A DNA stretch of 64,000 bases from positions 1,488,001 through 1,552,000 of the forward strand of contig JAJGBQ010000003.1 in the NCBI GenBank assembly GCA_022457065.1, given 5' to 3'. Of this stretch, positions 42,140-53,500 are shown piece by piece. Source of the stretch: Curvularia sp. ZM96 (lineage: Eukaryota; Ascomycota; Dothideomycetes; Pleosporales; Pleosporaceae). The notes below the pieces were generated by a model. The model was not told the DNA's origin and did no database searches. It was given only the letters and a program-made list of their open reading frames with translations. Every line of letters starts with the position of its first letter. Within the stretch, counting starts at the first letter, position 1. The position numbers were made by a program, and so were the translations under genes.

Positions 42140-42564
42140 ATGAAGCCTGTTGCTCTTGTTTTCGCGGCACTAGCCACTTTCGCATTTGCGCATCCAGCCG
42201 AGCCCATATTGGCTGACCCCCCACCGAACATATCAATACTAACATGCAGGACTAGTATTTGCTACAAAAGCTCATACTATCCTTGTCCTGTAAATTATGT
42301 ACGTTGACGTTTCTCTGCTGTTTCGTTTAGACTTGTTGTGTTTCACTGTGGGACATAGACTAACGTGCTGATAGGTACCAAAGAACGTTAACGTAAGTGC
42401 CATTTTGCTTGATATAAAAGATAATGTTAAGACGATGGAGAGGGAGTTTGCAAGAGCAAGAATAGGAGAGCACACGAGGGAGACAGCTAAAGCGGATCGG
42501 CACTTACATTTCACTCGGCTAACGTTCGATACAGGGCTGCAATACATGCTGTCGGCCTGGCTAG
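42140..42564 (+). CDS. Small secreted cysteine-rich protein, copy 1 (candidate effector)
   Basis: Three exons, 42140..42298, 42375..42392 and 42535..42564, giving 68 residues. The N-terminus MKPVALVFAALATFAFA is a clear signal peptide, followed by a Pro-rich stretch. The mature part has six Cys: three in the first exon, then three in the GCNTCCRPG end encoded by the last exon. The middle exon is exactly 18 nt (VPKNVN). Both introns have good signals: GTACGT...GACTAAC...GATAG and GTAAGT...GGCTAACG...ACAG. The downstream copy at 42826 has the same exon plan and the same final length. I recognise no named family. A secreted effector or antimicrobial-type role is inference from size, signal and cysteines. 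Unspliced, the frame would stop at 42307 (55 residues). Confidence 0.7.
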
Positions 42565-42734
42565 TCCTCAATAGCTCGTTTGGCGCTTTGACAGTAAGCA
42601 TGGCTGTAAAGCAATTTGCCGGTAGCCTTGACACGTAGAAACATCCGTACACTTCAAAGTCAAAATACAAAAATAAACACTAGGTCTTACTGTGCAATGC
42701 GTGCGGACTGACTGTTCGCCTTGTTTTTTAATCT

Positions 42735-42742
42735 TATAAATA
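42735..42742 (+). promoter_or_regulatory. TATA box candidate of secreted copy 2
   Basis: TATAAATA lies 84 nt upstream of the ATG at 42826, in the 261-bp spacer between the two paralogues. Position and match are good for a fungal core promoter. Confidence 0.5.
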
Positions 42743-42825
42743 TTTGGTCATCTTCATACGTAAAATCATCACGTTTGTACTTTTACTCCTCAAGCACAAA
42801 CACACTCGATCTTCATACATCGACA

Positions 42826-43239
42826 ATGAAGTCTTTTGCCTTTATTACCCTCACAGCACTCGCTGCTTTTGCATCTGCACTCCCTAGGGCAGAGCCTGCA
42901 AAACCCTTGAATCCCCCTGGCTGCTCATCATACTCCACTGCTCATATTCCCTTCGGTGGTTACTCACAGGTCTGTGACAAACCATTGGTATGTTTTTCAA
43001 TGCTTTTACCTTACCGGTTATTTCACATCCCTACTCTATTCATAGAGATGACTAACGTAGCAATAGGTATTGAAGGTGATCAATGTAAGTGCCACTCAAT
43101 GCCATGTTGTATTCATATACAAAAAAATGAAGAGGTGGTGCGGAAGAAGTTGTGGAAAGCAGGAAGGGGCTAGACAAAATCGAGGCTCTTGAGTTAACTA
43201 ACAGACATGTAGAACCGTGAATATTGCTGCAAGCCTTGA
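42826..43239 (+). CDS. Small secreted cysteine-containing protein, copy 2 (candidate effector)
   Basis: Three exons, 42826..42987, 43067..43084 and 43213..43239, giving 68 residues. Signal peptide MKSFAFITLTALAAFASA; mature region Pro/Gly/Ser-rich with four Cys, the last two in YCCKP at the C-terminus. The middle exon is exactly 18 nt (VLKVIN), as in copy 1. The branch/acceptor block of intron 1 (GACTAACG then AATAG) and the donor block of intron 2 (GTAAGTGCCA) match copy 1 closely. If neither intron is removed the frame runs on to 43173 and would encode 115 residues with extra cysteines. The shared exon plan makes me prefer the spliced form. Function unknown. Confidence 0.68.
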
Positions 43240-43719
43240 TCTGTCATCTCGTTGTAGTCTTGAGGAAGAATTCTGGACATAAGACAAGATGACAGAAATT
43301 GGAACAGTAGGGACTCCGTTAGAGATTTTGGGATTAAGATAATAAGAGGATTGAATATACCTTTTCTTTTCTAGTACGCTAGAAAGAAAATTTTGATATT
43401 TTACCGAACCATGTCTTGCTAAACAAAAAAAGTGAAAAAGGGAGAGAGACTGTATGTGTGTGTTTTGTGGTGAGTGTTGTTCCGCCATACGTAGTTACCG
43501 CAACCAAAACGTCAGCAGATTTGGCATTTATACACCCCCCAGCGTCATTGACATAAAACCAGCACCCCTTATTCTTTGAGAAAGGATTCGAGAGCCCACC
43601 GCGTCGTAAAATGTTATGCTACCCGAATTTGAACTGCAAACGAAAAGAAACAGGCAACAATTTTATCCTACAACTGTACCATTGTGATGTAACAAAAAAA
43701 GAAACTGTCCGCAAACACC
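43240..43719. other. Convergent intergenic region
   Basis: 480 bp of AT-rich 3' flank between secreted copy 2 (+) and the second SDR (-). No gene seen. Confidence 0.55.
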
Positions 43720-44776
43720 TCAAGTAAAGCGCTCGACCTGCTTCTCGCTCCACTCCCAAAACGCCTTCGCATTTTCCTTACCCTTTTCAGAATAAAAGTC
43801 CTTCCTCAACGTCACCACGCGGCCCCAAGGCAAAATCCACTCGCTCTCTTTAAGCATCGCTGCCTCTGGCGCAAAGCCTGCATAAAGCTCCGTGTACGCG
43901 CCGTACACAGGCGGATACAAAAGAATCTTGGCCATGAAATACTGCCACGCTGGCATGTGACGAGAGAGTTCAGAGTCTAGAATTCCAGGATGAAGCGACT
44001 GGAAACAAAGAACATTAGTCACTATAACCGAAGCAAAATAGCAGGGGGAAGAGTAGTAGAGTAATGGGAGGAAAGGAAGGCGGAAGAAACAAACATACAA
44101 TACTGGCTATGCCACTGTCTCCATACCGCCGCTGGAACTCCAATGCATGCAGAACGTTCCCGCCTTTACTAATACCATACTTGGTAGTTTGCGACACATC
44201 CTTCTTATAGTCTAGATTTTGCATATCGATGCCTCCACTTGGCGCTGATACGAACGCCGCCATGCTCGATACCCAGACTACCCGCACGCTCCCCTTCTCT
44301 TCCTCTTTCTTGGCTGTCGCAAGCAGCAACGGGGTGAGCAACTTGGTGAATAAGAAGGGTGCAACACAGTTGATGCCAAGATGCTCCTCATATCCCTGTT
44401 TTGTCTTCCCCCCTTTAGGTGTACCCATGATGCCTGCATTGTTAAAGAGGACATCAAGACGGCTTTCCTGCGCGAGAAAGGTTTCTGCGGATATCTTGAT
44501 ACCTTCGAGGTCGTTGAGCTCGAGATGCAGGTAGGATAATCTGCCTTGGGACGATGGATGTTGCTCTTTGATCCAAGAAATGACTGCGTTTGCCTTTTCC
44601 GAGGAGCGTGCCGCCAGGTATACGGTCCCGTTGTGGGAATAGAGCAGTCGACTGAGCTCTTTGCCCACGCCAGCGGAAGCACATGTTACAACATAGACTT
44701 TATCTTTGAGGTCTGGTAGCGAGCCTTCGGTAAACGGAGGAGGTGGAGGGAAGAACACGCTGAGATGATTGCCCAT
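43720..44776 (-). CDS. Short-chain dehydrogenase/reductase, retinol-dehydrogenase-like
   Basis: Two exons, complement(43720..43998, 44099..44776), 318 residues. I chose the ATG at 44776 (MGNHLSVFF) because conserved sequence starts soon after it, although the frame is open further upstream. Classical SDR landmarks are present: cofactor motif VTCASAGVGKEL, with Cys where the first Gly of TGxxxGxG is expected, then VLFNNAGIMG, active-site Ser in VVWVSSMA and catalytic YGISK. The GFAPEA and EWILPWGRV C-terminal blocks resemble fungal light-induced or WW-domain-oxidoreductase-like SDRs. Probably NADP(H)-dependent on a lipophilic or secondary metabolite substrate; unknown. The 100-bp intron is long for this window. 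Confidence 0.88.
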
Positions 44777-46100
44777 TTTGACTGGATATCTTGTTAGCAG
44801 ACCATTGTTGTTGGTTGAGCTTAAGTAATGCTGGCAGCGGCGACTTTTTGAACACGGAAGTCCATGAATCATTAACTTCGGCCCGTTAGCGACAGACGCT
44901 TACGAAAGGTATTAACACAAGACTCACGGTCTTGGTGTTCTCGGTAGTCCGGATCTGTCCGGCACATTCTACATACGCGCGGAGATGCCTCCGCTGGACG
45001 AATCGACATTTACCACAGAGTGAAGTACCTATATACATCCCTGTGTTGTTTCTACTTTGGGGAGCCGTTACAGTGGAGGCAAGTAGAGCGTGGGCTTGGT
45101 TGAGTCGACCAAGAGTAGCTTAGCTGAAGAATGAAGCCTCCTCTTGTAAAGGTAGGAAAGGGAATCCAATGTACACGGACACGATTTTCCCTCCCATTAG
45201 CTTACTGTGAGCTCAACAATACACACCCTCATGTATAGAGCCACTTTATATGCTCAGGCAAGTTGAAGGTGGTTTGACCTTTATTAACTGCAAAGCTGAC
45301 ATAAGCTATAGTATAGTGATATAATGTCGCCGAAGAATTAGAGTACGCGATTTAGTGAGAAGATGTACCCCCCCATTTTGAACTCCTAGTAGTCGTGTCA
45401 GCAACCAAGCCTTGGCTAGATCCGATATCGCGAGCCAGAAGACTCCCTGTTCTCCACATACTACTTATCTGATTGTCGATGATTTTAATGTTCATTACCT
45501 GAAATGGCACGACTCAGTTCGAACTTCTTTCTATGCTGATTTGATTTAGTTCTCGCGCAAAGTAAAACCTATGTAATAGAGCTACGTACAACACGACCTG
45601 GAGAGGTGTAAGAAGGCGATCATTTCGAGCCAGTTTAGTTGTCTAATGATTGTCAGCTTGTCAGTTTCTATGCTGATCTCCTGCGGGCCGAAGCCGATAC
45701 CCTCCCTCTCATCTCTTTCCCGAACCAAGTAATTATAGAGAACGTAGCTTTAAGTATTAGTCTGGTTTTTCGTCTCTAGTCGTATGCAGCTCTGACTAAT
45801 GTCTATCGAGGTTAGGTGGAGAGTAAGGATGATACGTAGTCTAGATAGTATAATATCTTCGGCTCTCGCTATGGGATTACGTGATCAAAGTAGGCGTACA
45901 TTAAGCCTTACCCACGAGTCACGTATGCAAGAGGAAAACATACGACTGGGCAAGCAGAGAGCTCAAGAGGGCATTGTCCTGTGTGAAAGATTTTTCCCTC
46001 TTCTCTCGTACGATGGGTCAATACATACTCATTCGACTGGCTTCTCCACAATATTCAATGGAATAAATTCTCTGCATATCGATATTTCTTGATCTGACAA
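44777..46100. other. AT-rich intergenic region
   Basis: 1.3 kb between the SDR start and the hexokinase end. No supportable gene; the frame at 45799-46092 has no domain. It contains the second occurrence of TTATAGAGAACGT (about 45733), and the string TTTCTATGCTGAT occurs twice (about 45530 and 45664), which hints at decayed repeat DNA. Confidence 0.5.
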
Positions 46101-47706
46101 CTATTTCTTCTTGTTGTTCTTTGCCATAGCAAGCAGCGCTTCTTGATCCCTGATACCAGCCAGTTGTCCTTCTTGCGCACGCTTGACTGTAAGCGCAGCA
46201 ATCAATGCAGCACCAACACCGGAGCCATCCTCGGCAGGTAGCACCTCAATAGGGTCGTTCTTGCCCTTGCCGTACTTAGCAGGCCAGTCCATTATTTCCT
46301 TCAGTGCTTGAGCCTGGCGGACCTTGAAGTGTGGGTACTTGCTGAAAACGGAACCGTCCGCGCCAACATGCACCTCACTCCAGTTCTTGTGCTTGCAGAT
46401 GGCGGAGACACCGCAGGCAGTCAGGCGAGCAGCCCGGGTACCGATGAGCTCAGCAAGACGGCGGATGAGCTCGAGTTCAGGCTTGGTACAGGTGATGCCA
46501 AGTTTTTCCTGGAACAGATCGCCCGTGTCTTGCAGGTTCTCGAAGCGGTCTTCTTCGATTTGCGAGAGGAAACCAGCATCAAGCGAGTATGGCTTGTCGA
46601 GTTTGCTGACGTCCTGGTCCTGGAACATGCTGCATTCAGAGCCCTTGTGAAGATCTAGAAGAACTAGACGGAAGATCTCACCAAGGTACAAACCTGCGAC
46701 CATCTTCTCGAAAGTCTGTTGGCCTGGTCGAGGCGATTCCTTGTCGACGATGACGTCGTACTTTGTCCTTGGCAGAACTTGGTGTTCGTTGTCAAAGGCA
46801 CCCCACTCGCAGTTGATAGCCATTGGCAGTTTTGGGTCTAGGTTCATGTGCTTCAACTTGGGAATGGCACCGCATTCCTCCATGTAGGCAGCATTGCAAC
46901 CTGTGCCGAAGATGCAACCGATCTTGATGGAGGTATCAGTGTATGCCGACGCAATCATGGTACCAGTGGTATCGTTAACCAGCGCAGCCAGCTTGATAGG
47001 CACGCCGCGCTCTTCCAGTGCCTGCTTGAATCCAGGTACAACGTCGACACCTTCTACGCCTTGTACATCGAAGCCCTTGGTCCACCGTTGTAGGACACCG
47101 TGGTCAATGGCGTCTTGCGAAACGGGGTAGGAGAAGGTGAATCCGAGGGGTAGATCAGAGAGCTGCTCGCCCTCGTGGTGGTACTCGATGAATTGTTGCA
47201 GGCAGTCGGCAACGTAGCCCCATAGCTCTTCGGCAGTTCCAGTCTTGAGCTCTTCGGGCATGCGGTACTTGGACTGTATAATCTCAAACTCGCCCTTTTC
47301 TTCAGTCAGGGTGACCTCGCAAACACGCAAGTTCGTACCACCCATGTCGAGCGCAAGATAAGAGCCAGTCTCGTTGCCATCAGGGAAGGCCATACACCAT
47401 GTCGGAATCATGGGCTATCTTTGTCAGTGTTCGCTTCCCAATGCCGCGACCGATCTACGACTCACAATGCTTCCGCCTTCCTCCGAAAGTCCTTTCTCAA
47501 GCTCTTTGACAAAGTGGTCGGAGATGTGCTTTATCTTCTCTGTGGAAACGACAAACTGCTCTTCCAGCTTGTCAATTTGCTCCTTGAGATCCCGGGGCAT
47601 GTCCGCCATGGAGCCTAGCACGATGGTTACTCCCTCAATCTTTATGATAAGCAGCGTCGAACATACCCCTGCGGGACGGTGGTTTCTTTGCGCCTAGAAG
47701 CACCAT
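46101..47706 (-). CDS. HXK1: Hexokinase
   Basis: Three exons, complement(46101..47414, 47466..47614, 47667..47706), giving 500 residues; introns are 51 and 52 bp. It phosphorylates glucose and other hexoses with ATP (cytosol) and starts glycolysis. Visible hexokinase motifs: phosphate-1 site LALDMGGTNLRVCEV, sugar-binding LGFTFSYPVSQ, and the NDTTGTMIASAY and IFGTGCNAAYMEE blocks. A C-terminal adenosine-site region (DGSGVGAALIAAL) follows. The sequence HGVLQRWTKGFDVQGVEG favours hexokinase over fungal glucokinase. The protein ends AKNNKKK. The gene symbol is by analogy; whether it also acts in glucose signalling cannot be read from sequence. Confidence 0.96.
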
Positions 47707-48526
47707 GATTGCGGTCGTGAAGGTGAATTAGATAGGAGGGGTATCGTGAGAGGCGTGGTGTCTCAAAACGAGAGTTTGAGAGTTATAGGTGGGGACCTTG
47801 AAGCTCGTGTCAGTGACGATATGACGACGATTTGCATGTGGAGATGCTAAAACAGAAGGGAACCGCTCCGTCGTCATCTTCCGCGGGCAATCCCACCTTT
47901 GTAGACGATATTTGCTTTCCCCACCAGCCCAGGTTGCTTTTGGAGTAGTAAGAGAAGCTCGGCTTACCAAGGGTGTGTGATCATGCAAGCTCTACGGCCA
48001 AGTCCGCCAATAGCCTGAGAGTATTATTCAAAGAAAAGGGTTTTAGACTCAATTAGGGCTGATGCAGACTCGAGAAGAGTGAAGAGAAGAGTGCGATTGG
48101 GGAAGCGGAACCGGAGGAGGGGGAGGCATAGGCTCAAAAGCCATGTTGACACGGGCAGCAGCCCCGCCATCCCACGCAACATGGCTGGACAGGCCTCCGA
48201 GCTTGGAGTGCCGTGGTGGACCCGCCACATTGCCCACCGCCTTCTCTCTATCTTTCTTGGCTTCGGACTTTGTGCTTTTGCTGGATGCGGCACCTCACCG
48301 CAACGATTCCGTATGTTCTTCACACAACTAGGCCCTGCGCACCTAGTAGCATCCGACAACCGAAATAAGTCATTTCTCAATCATAGTTAAACATGAACAG
48401 CTAGTATCTAGCCGGTGTTGGCATAAAAAACCTTTGTCCTGCACGGGTATCATAACGCCAAAACCCAGGCTTTAAACCAGAACCATTATCAACGCCTGTG
48501 CCCATCCGTTATGCATATACTCTGCC
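47707..48526. other. Intergenic: hexokinase promoter and SGF73 3' flank
   Basis: 820 bp between two minus-strand genes. No convincing frame. The CT-rich stretch (read on the minus strand) around 48,060-48,130 could belong to the hexokinase promoter. Confidence 0.5.
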
Positions 48527-49946
48527 TCACGACACCTTCTGCAGATGTCCGGGAAGCAACTGTCGAGGCCCACCAGAACTAATCGTACTCTGCCGCCTAC
48601 TTCCCGCTCCGCTGTCAAGCCCAGCACTTAACGGCGCTCCAAAGCCGGCGCTCTGCGGAAAATGTTCGTTGGTCGCGCTTAGAGGTGCGCCCATCATACC
48701 CAACGCCATTCCCCGTCCGGTACTCGTATTGTCTCCTCCCGAGAACATGGAACCTCCTCCGCCGGGTGGCGCTCCAAGTGCTGAGCGGATCATGCCTTTC
48801 ATGCGTATGTATTGGTATTTCGATCGTTGGGACGTATGGGTATATGTTGCCAGGGGCCGCGGTCGATGTCGGCCCAAGGCAGCCATTATCGAGTCCTTCT
48901 CTTCATCAGAATCAACAGCACCGGAAGGCTCGAGGTCTTCGGGAAGAGGAGCGTTGGCGTCGATAAGCGATCCTGGAGACTATGTTAGTATGTTTTCCTA
49001 GAGCCTGGTCATCTAGTGGCATACTCTGTATCTTGGCCTGGTTCTTCTTTTGATATTGCGCCAGCAACATGTCGTAAGGCAAGCTGCGTCCTGGGACAGC
49101 TCTCTTGAGACCCATTGAATGGCTCTTGCAGGTCAAACTTCTGGCGCAGTATCCACCGTTTGGTAAAGAGACACCACATTGTCTCTCCACATCAACAGGA
49201 CCCTTAGGCTTCGCGCCCTTTTGCTTAGGTTCGTCCTTCTTCTTTTTCTTCGCATTGGGTGCCTTCTCAGCATCGCCATCAAGCTTTCGCTTCTTGCCCT
49301 TTTTTGCGCCCTCCCCATCCATAGAAGCACCCTTGATGGCCGACTTGCGCGATTTGCCGCCCTCCTCGTCTTCCCCTTTCTCCTTTCTAAGCGCAGCATC
49401 TTTCGCTTCTTTCGCTTCTTTCTTCTTCTTGAGTTTCTCTTGCTTCTTGTGGAGACATTCGCGGATATGTGCTGCTGACGATGCACGGAGTACTGGCCGA
49501 CGGCAGTGCTTGCATTGTACGGTGTCTACTTTGTCGTCCAACGGGCGGCCGCTGGGAAAGCCAGATATCGTCTTCTCATCGAGTGGGTTGATCACGGGCG
49601 AAGTCGTCGACGCAGCGGGAGCTTTGTTCTCAGTATCTGGAAACTACGTCAGCATACCGTAGCCAGCACCTACAAACATGGTGTGTGACATGCAAAGGTG
49701 GACGTACTTGTCGCATCGCTCTCCTTCCAATTCCCCGGTATCGATGGTTTAGGCACCGGCTTTTTAATCCTCAACTTGATCTTTGACTTTTCCGGCTTAA
49801 CAACACCTTTGACTATACTTGAGTCAAGCAAACCCGCGGTTTCCTCTGCAGCTGTGGGAGTTTCTGTAGCGCATTAGTGCCGACGCGCGTGTGGGGTGCG
49901 GACGCTGTGGCATGGGCTCACCCTTTCGCGCCCCATTCGCAGCCAT
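48527..49946 (-). CDS. SGF73: SAGA complex subunit Sgf73 (SCA7 domain)
   Basis: Four exons, complement(48527..48972, 49025..49636, 49708..49863, 49922..49946), giving 412 residues. A C-x-x-C ... H/C zinc-like motif (VQCKHCRRPVLRAS, with a later His/Cys pair) lies near residues 100-125. A highly basic Lys-rich linker follows. The SCA7 domain is at about 205-270 (ERQCGVSLPNGGYCARSLTCKSHSM, split here for length as ERQCGV/GGYCARSL/CKSHSM), ending in VPGRSLPYDMLLAQYQ. The Ser/Gly-rich C-terminus is disordered. Sgf73/ataxin-7 anchors the deubiquitinase module to SAGA in the nucleus. The first exon encodes only eight residues (MAANGARK). Splice phases close exactly. Confidence 0.93.
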
Positions 49947-50571
49947 GTTCACGGCTGTTTAATGTCGGTGGAGCTCTTTCCTGGGCTTGTGGGTAGTTCC
50001 CAAGGCTGTCCGGAACGTGATATCGATAGTGCTGATGCCTGATTACATGAAATGCAGGACTTAAGATGGGGTATACAGGCGCGTGTTGCTGGAGGCCTCT
50101 GGTCGGGAGTCGCCTGGTGCTGACACGCTAGTCCGTATCGGTCGATACGTCACATGCGCGTGCCACTACTGCTCTGGAATAAGACTGTGAAGCAATGAGA
50201 CATTTTTGGCCATTTGCACAATGTATTGAACTATAACTTCTTGAACTGTATTGTGTTACATTGATTGGTTGTTTGCTCCAAACAGCAAGCAGCCCATAGC
50301 TGCTCGAAATGCTATTTGGTAAAGAGAATCCGCCCAATGCAAGTGATGATGCGCTCCATGGGCCAGGACCGAGCCTTCTAGCCAACGACGCCAGCGCAAT
50401 GCCATACCCTGCCAAACGCCTTAAAATGCATGTGATGTACTCTGAGCGCTATTGCTCTTGGTATCAAAGCTCCGAAATTCGCCAAAAATATGCTGTTTCG
50501 TCATTCGTGAATATACGCAGATGTTCCAACCATTCTCGACCTTGTTGCATAGGCTTCTCGAACCGTAGAGA
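49947..50571. other. Intergenic: SGF73 promoter and ITC1-like 3' flank
   Basis: 625 bp. No gene seen and no distinctive repeat. Confidence 0.5.
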
Positions 50572-53500
50572 TTAGCGTCGGCCCTTGCCTTTGCTTGCCT
50601 TGTTTGTCTTTGCCTTGCCCTTCTTCGGTGGCTCGTACTCCTCAAAGTGGTTGTGACCAAATTCTTCGCGCATGATGCTGTTGGTCCACCGGAGACAGCG
50701 GTCCTTCGGGGCCTCATCGGCTTGGGTTTTGTTCCGCGTTGATACTCGGGGTTTGTTCTCGTCTTCATCTTCCTCCTCTTCAGCCTTATTGGACTCTTCC
50801 AGATGTTTCCGCATCTTGAGCATGTATTCTGCAATGCGATCGCGGAAAGCCTGTAGCTCTTTACGCAGTGCGCGCTCCCGTAACCCGCGCTCGTCGAGCC
50901 AGGCTAACAGATTGTCAATGTCTTCAGGATCATCGTAGTATCCCCACTCAGTAGCCGTCGAGAGATGCGTGGAACCTTCTTCACGCTCCTTACGCTGTGG
51001 AACAGTGTAGCCGAAACGCTCCAAATCTTGAGAAAGGGCAGGCTCTTCCAGATTTGGCCCAAGTTCATACTCAGAAGGACCTTGTACCCAGATGCGCCCG
51101 TTGGCGTAACCATATTCGGCGGTAGAGCTACTAGGAACACCGCCAAAAGGCATGCCATTGTGTTCAAACCAGTAGTATTTGTTCAGAAAACGGTCCTTGC
51201 CGAGAATCTTGCTGCGGTGCACCAAAGTCTCGCGGAGATCATCGTCAAGCTCATTGATATTGGCTTCGCAGTCTTTGAGCTCATCCTTCTTCTTTTCAAT
51301 GGCTGCTAGCAGCTTCTCCCATTCTTTTTGCTTTTTGTTCCTCTCAGCTTCGGCTTTGGCCTTCTTGGCTTTCTCCTTACGAGCGTCTTCAGCAGCAGCC
51401 TTGCGCTTGTTCTTGTTTGACGGGCGTGTCCTGGTCTTTGAGGTGGTAGAATCGTCATCGTCGTTGGCGTCCGTAGCAACGACGTCTTTGGAGTCCTCGT
51501 TGATACTAATTGTCGAGATATCGGGTTCTTCGTCCATCTTGGCGTCGGTAGGTGAAGCCGGTGTATTTTCTGGCAGCTGAATCTTTCGCTCCAGGTCCAG
51601 TTTACACAATTCGTCAGCCAACTCTTTCCTCTTACGCTGGTACTCGATCTTCTCCTTCCGCAGACGAGTCATCTCCTGGGCGGCGGCTGTGAGTTGATCT
51701 CGGAAGTTCTCGGTGTTGACAGTCAAGCTCAGAAGCATTTCGAGTGCCGAGACACGGAGATTGACGTCAAGATCCTTGTAATTTTCAGCAATAGTTGCAG
51801 CGCTTGGTTCTTCCTCATCTGGTGGCACAAGCTGCGCAAGAATCTCATCACAAGCCTCCTTTCTTGCAGGGTCGAAGGAAAGACGATATAGCAAGGCGAC
51901 AACAATGGCCTGCCACCCACCCTCAGTGAAGTTGCGCACCTTGCACTGCTCGATCCAGTCAAACTCACTGACAAAGTCAGCAGCCTTGTGAATCTCCTTT
52001 AGTGGTTCAGGTGTAGGTGTACGTTGTTTTGCAAGGAGCTGCGCAGCACCAGACTTCCTCAAGCTGCTTCGCGTGGTTCTAACAGGCGGCTCAGGCTCAG
52101 GAGTGGGTGTTGACTCGCTACTTGACTCTTCTTCTGACGAATCATCGTCATCCATATTTGGCAAAGAGCTTTGGATTTTCCCTGACTCGTTGATGATCTG
52201 CTTTAGAATAGCACAGTGCATTTCAACATACAACTCGCACTCGACCGTATCGTGCGAGAAGCGCATAGCATCAACAAAATCATCGAACGTAAAAGAATCG
52301 AGCATGTAGACCGTGTCATGCACATTGAGCGTCTCCCAAATGCAGAGCAGCGGACCAATGCTCTTCATCAAGATACCCGTCTTCTTTTCTTCCGAAGGGG
52401 GCTCGACTCCATCGGGCACATCATCAGAGAAGAATTTCAGGGGCGGACGATTTACTTGAAGGCGAGGATGTTTGATTTCCAGGTCTTCACATGGATACTT
52501 GATGTATTCGACGGGGCGGGCTGGTGGAGGTGCCTGTTGCGGTTGTGGCTGCGGAAGGCTCGTAGGTCGGGGTGCCTGCTGATGATGAAAGCTTGTTTGG
52601 AATGGAAGGTTCAGGGGAAGGCCATTTCCCTGTGGGTGCATATGTAGCACTGAAGTACCAAGATGCGGCGGAAGATGGGACATCATCTGGTGTGGTAGCG
52701 GGAAGGTTTGGATAGGATGTGGCCCACCATTAAAAATTGGCGGAGGATTGCCCAGATACGGCGGTGGCGGACCATTGACATGGACGAAGGGAGGGGTCGA
52801 GCCGTGTTGGGAATAAGGTGGACCGTTTGCGGGGAAGTTGACGAAGGCGGGCTGACCTGGCCCGGAAGGTAGTGATACCACTTGGCCATTTGTGTGAGGG
52901 CCATGGCCGTTTGTTACATGAGACGGATATGGCTGCTGAGGTGAATGACTGACACCGTTAGGGATGTCTTGGAACGCCCTTTTAGCAGCCACTACGGCCT
53001 CCCTTGTTTGGTTCTCAGGGATGGTGGTTGGAATATTATAACGCTTAGCGTAACTGTCCTTGACCATCCAAGGAGCACCAATCCATTCCTCACGCTTGAG
53101 GGAATTTCGAAGGAAGGACTTGAGGAGAAGCTTGGAGAATGATTTCTTGTCTCGCTGGAGTTCTGACGCTTTGTACTTGGTCACAGTTTCACCAGTGTCG
53201 TCCATGGTGATTACGTAAGTGTAGGTTCGAATGCTGTCGTCCATCGATTGGCCGGTGAACATGCTATGCACACGGCTGCTGTCGGTGATCTGAGTGATTT
53301 GCCCCAACCGGCGTGGATTGTCACCTTCGATAGATACCCTGTCATGTAGCATGAAGTGTTCCTTGAAATGCTGTAGAAAATGAATTAGTAAAAAATCCTT
53401 TGCAGAATATTCGGCGATCATGGAAACGTACATCGTAAACGTCATTTACTATAATATGCGTCAGCAAAGCGTAACTTCCAAAACATTTGATGCCGGCTTA

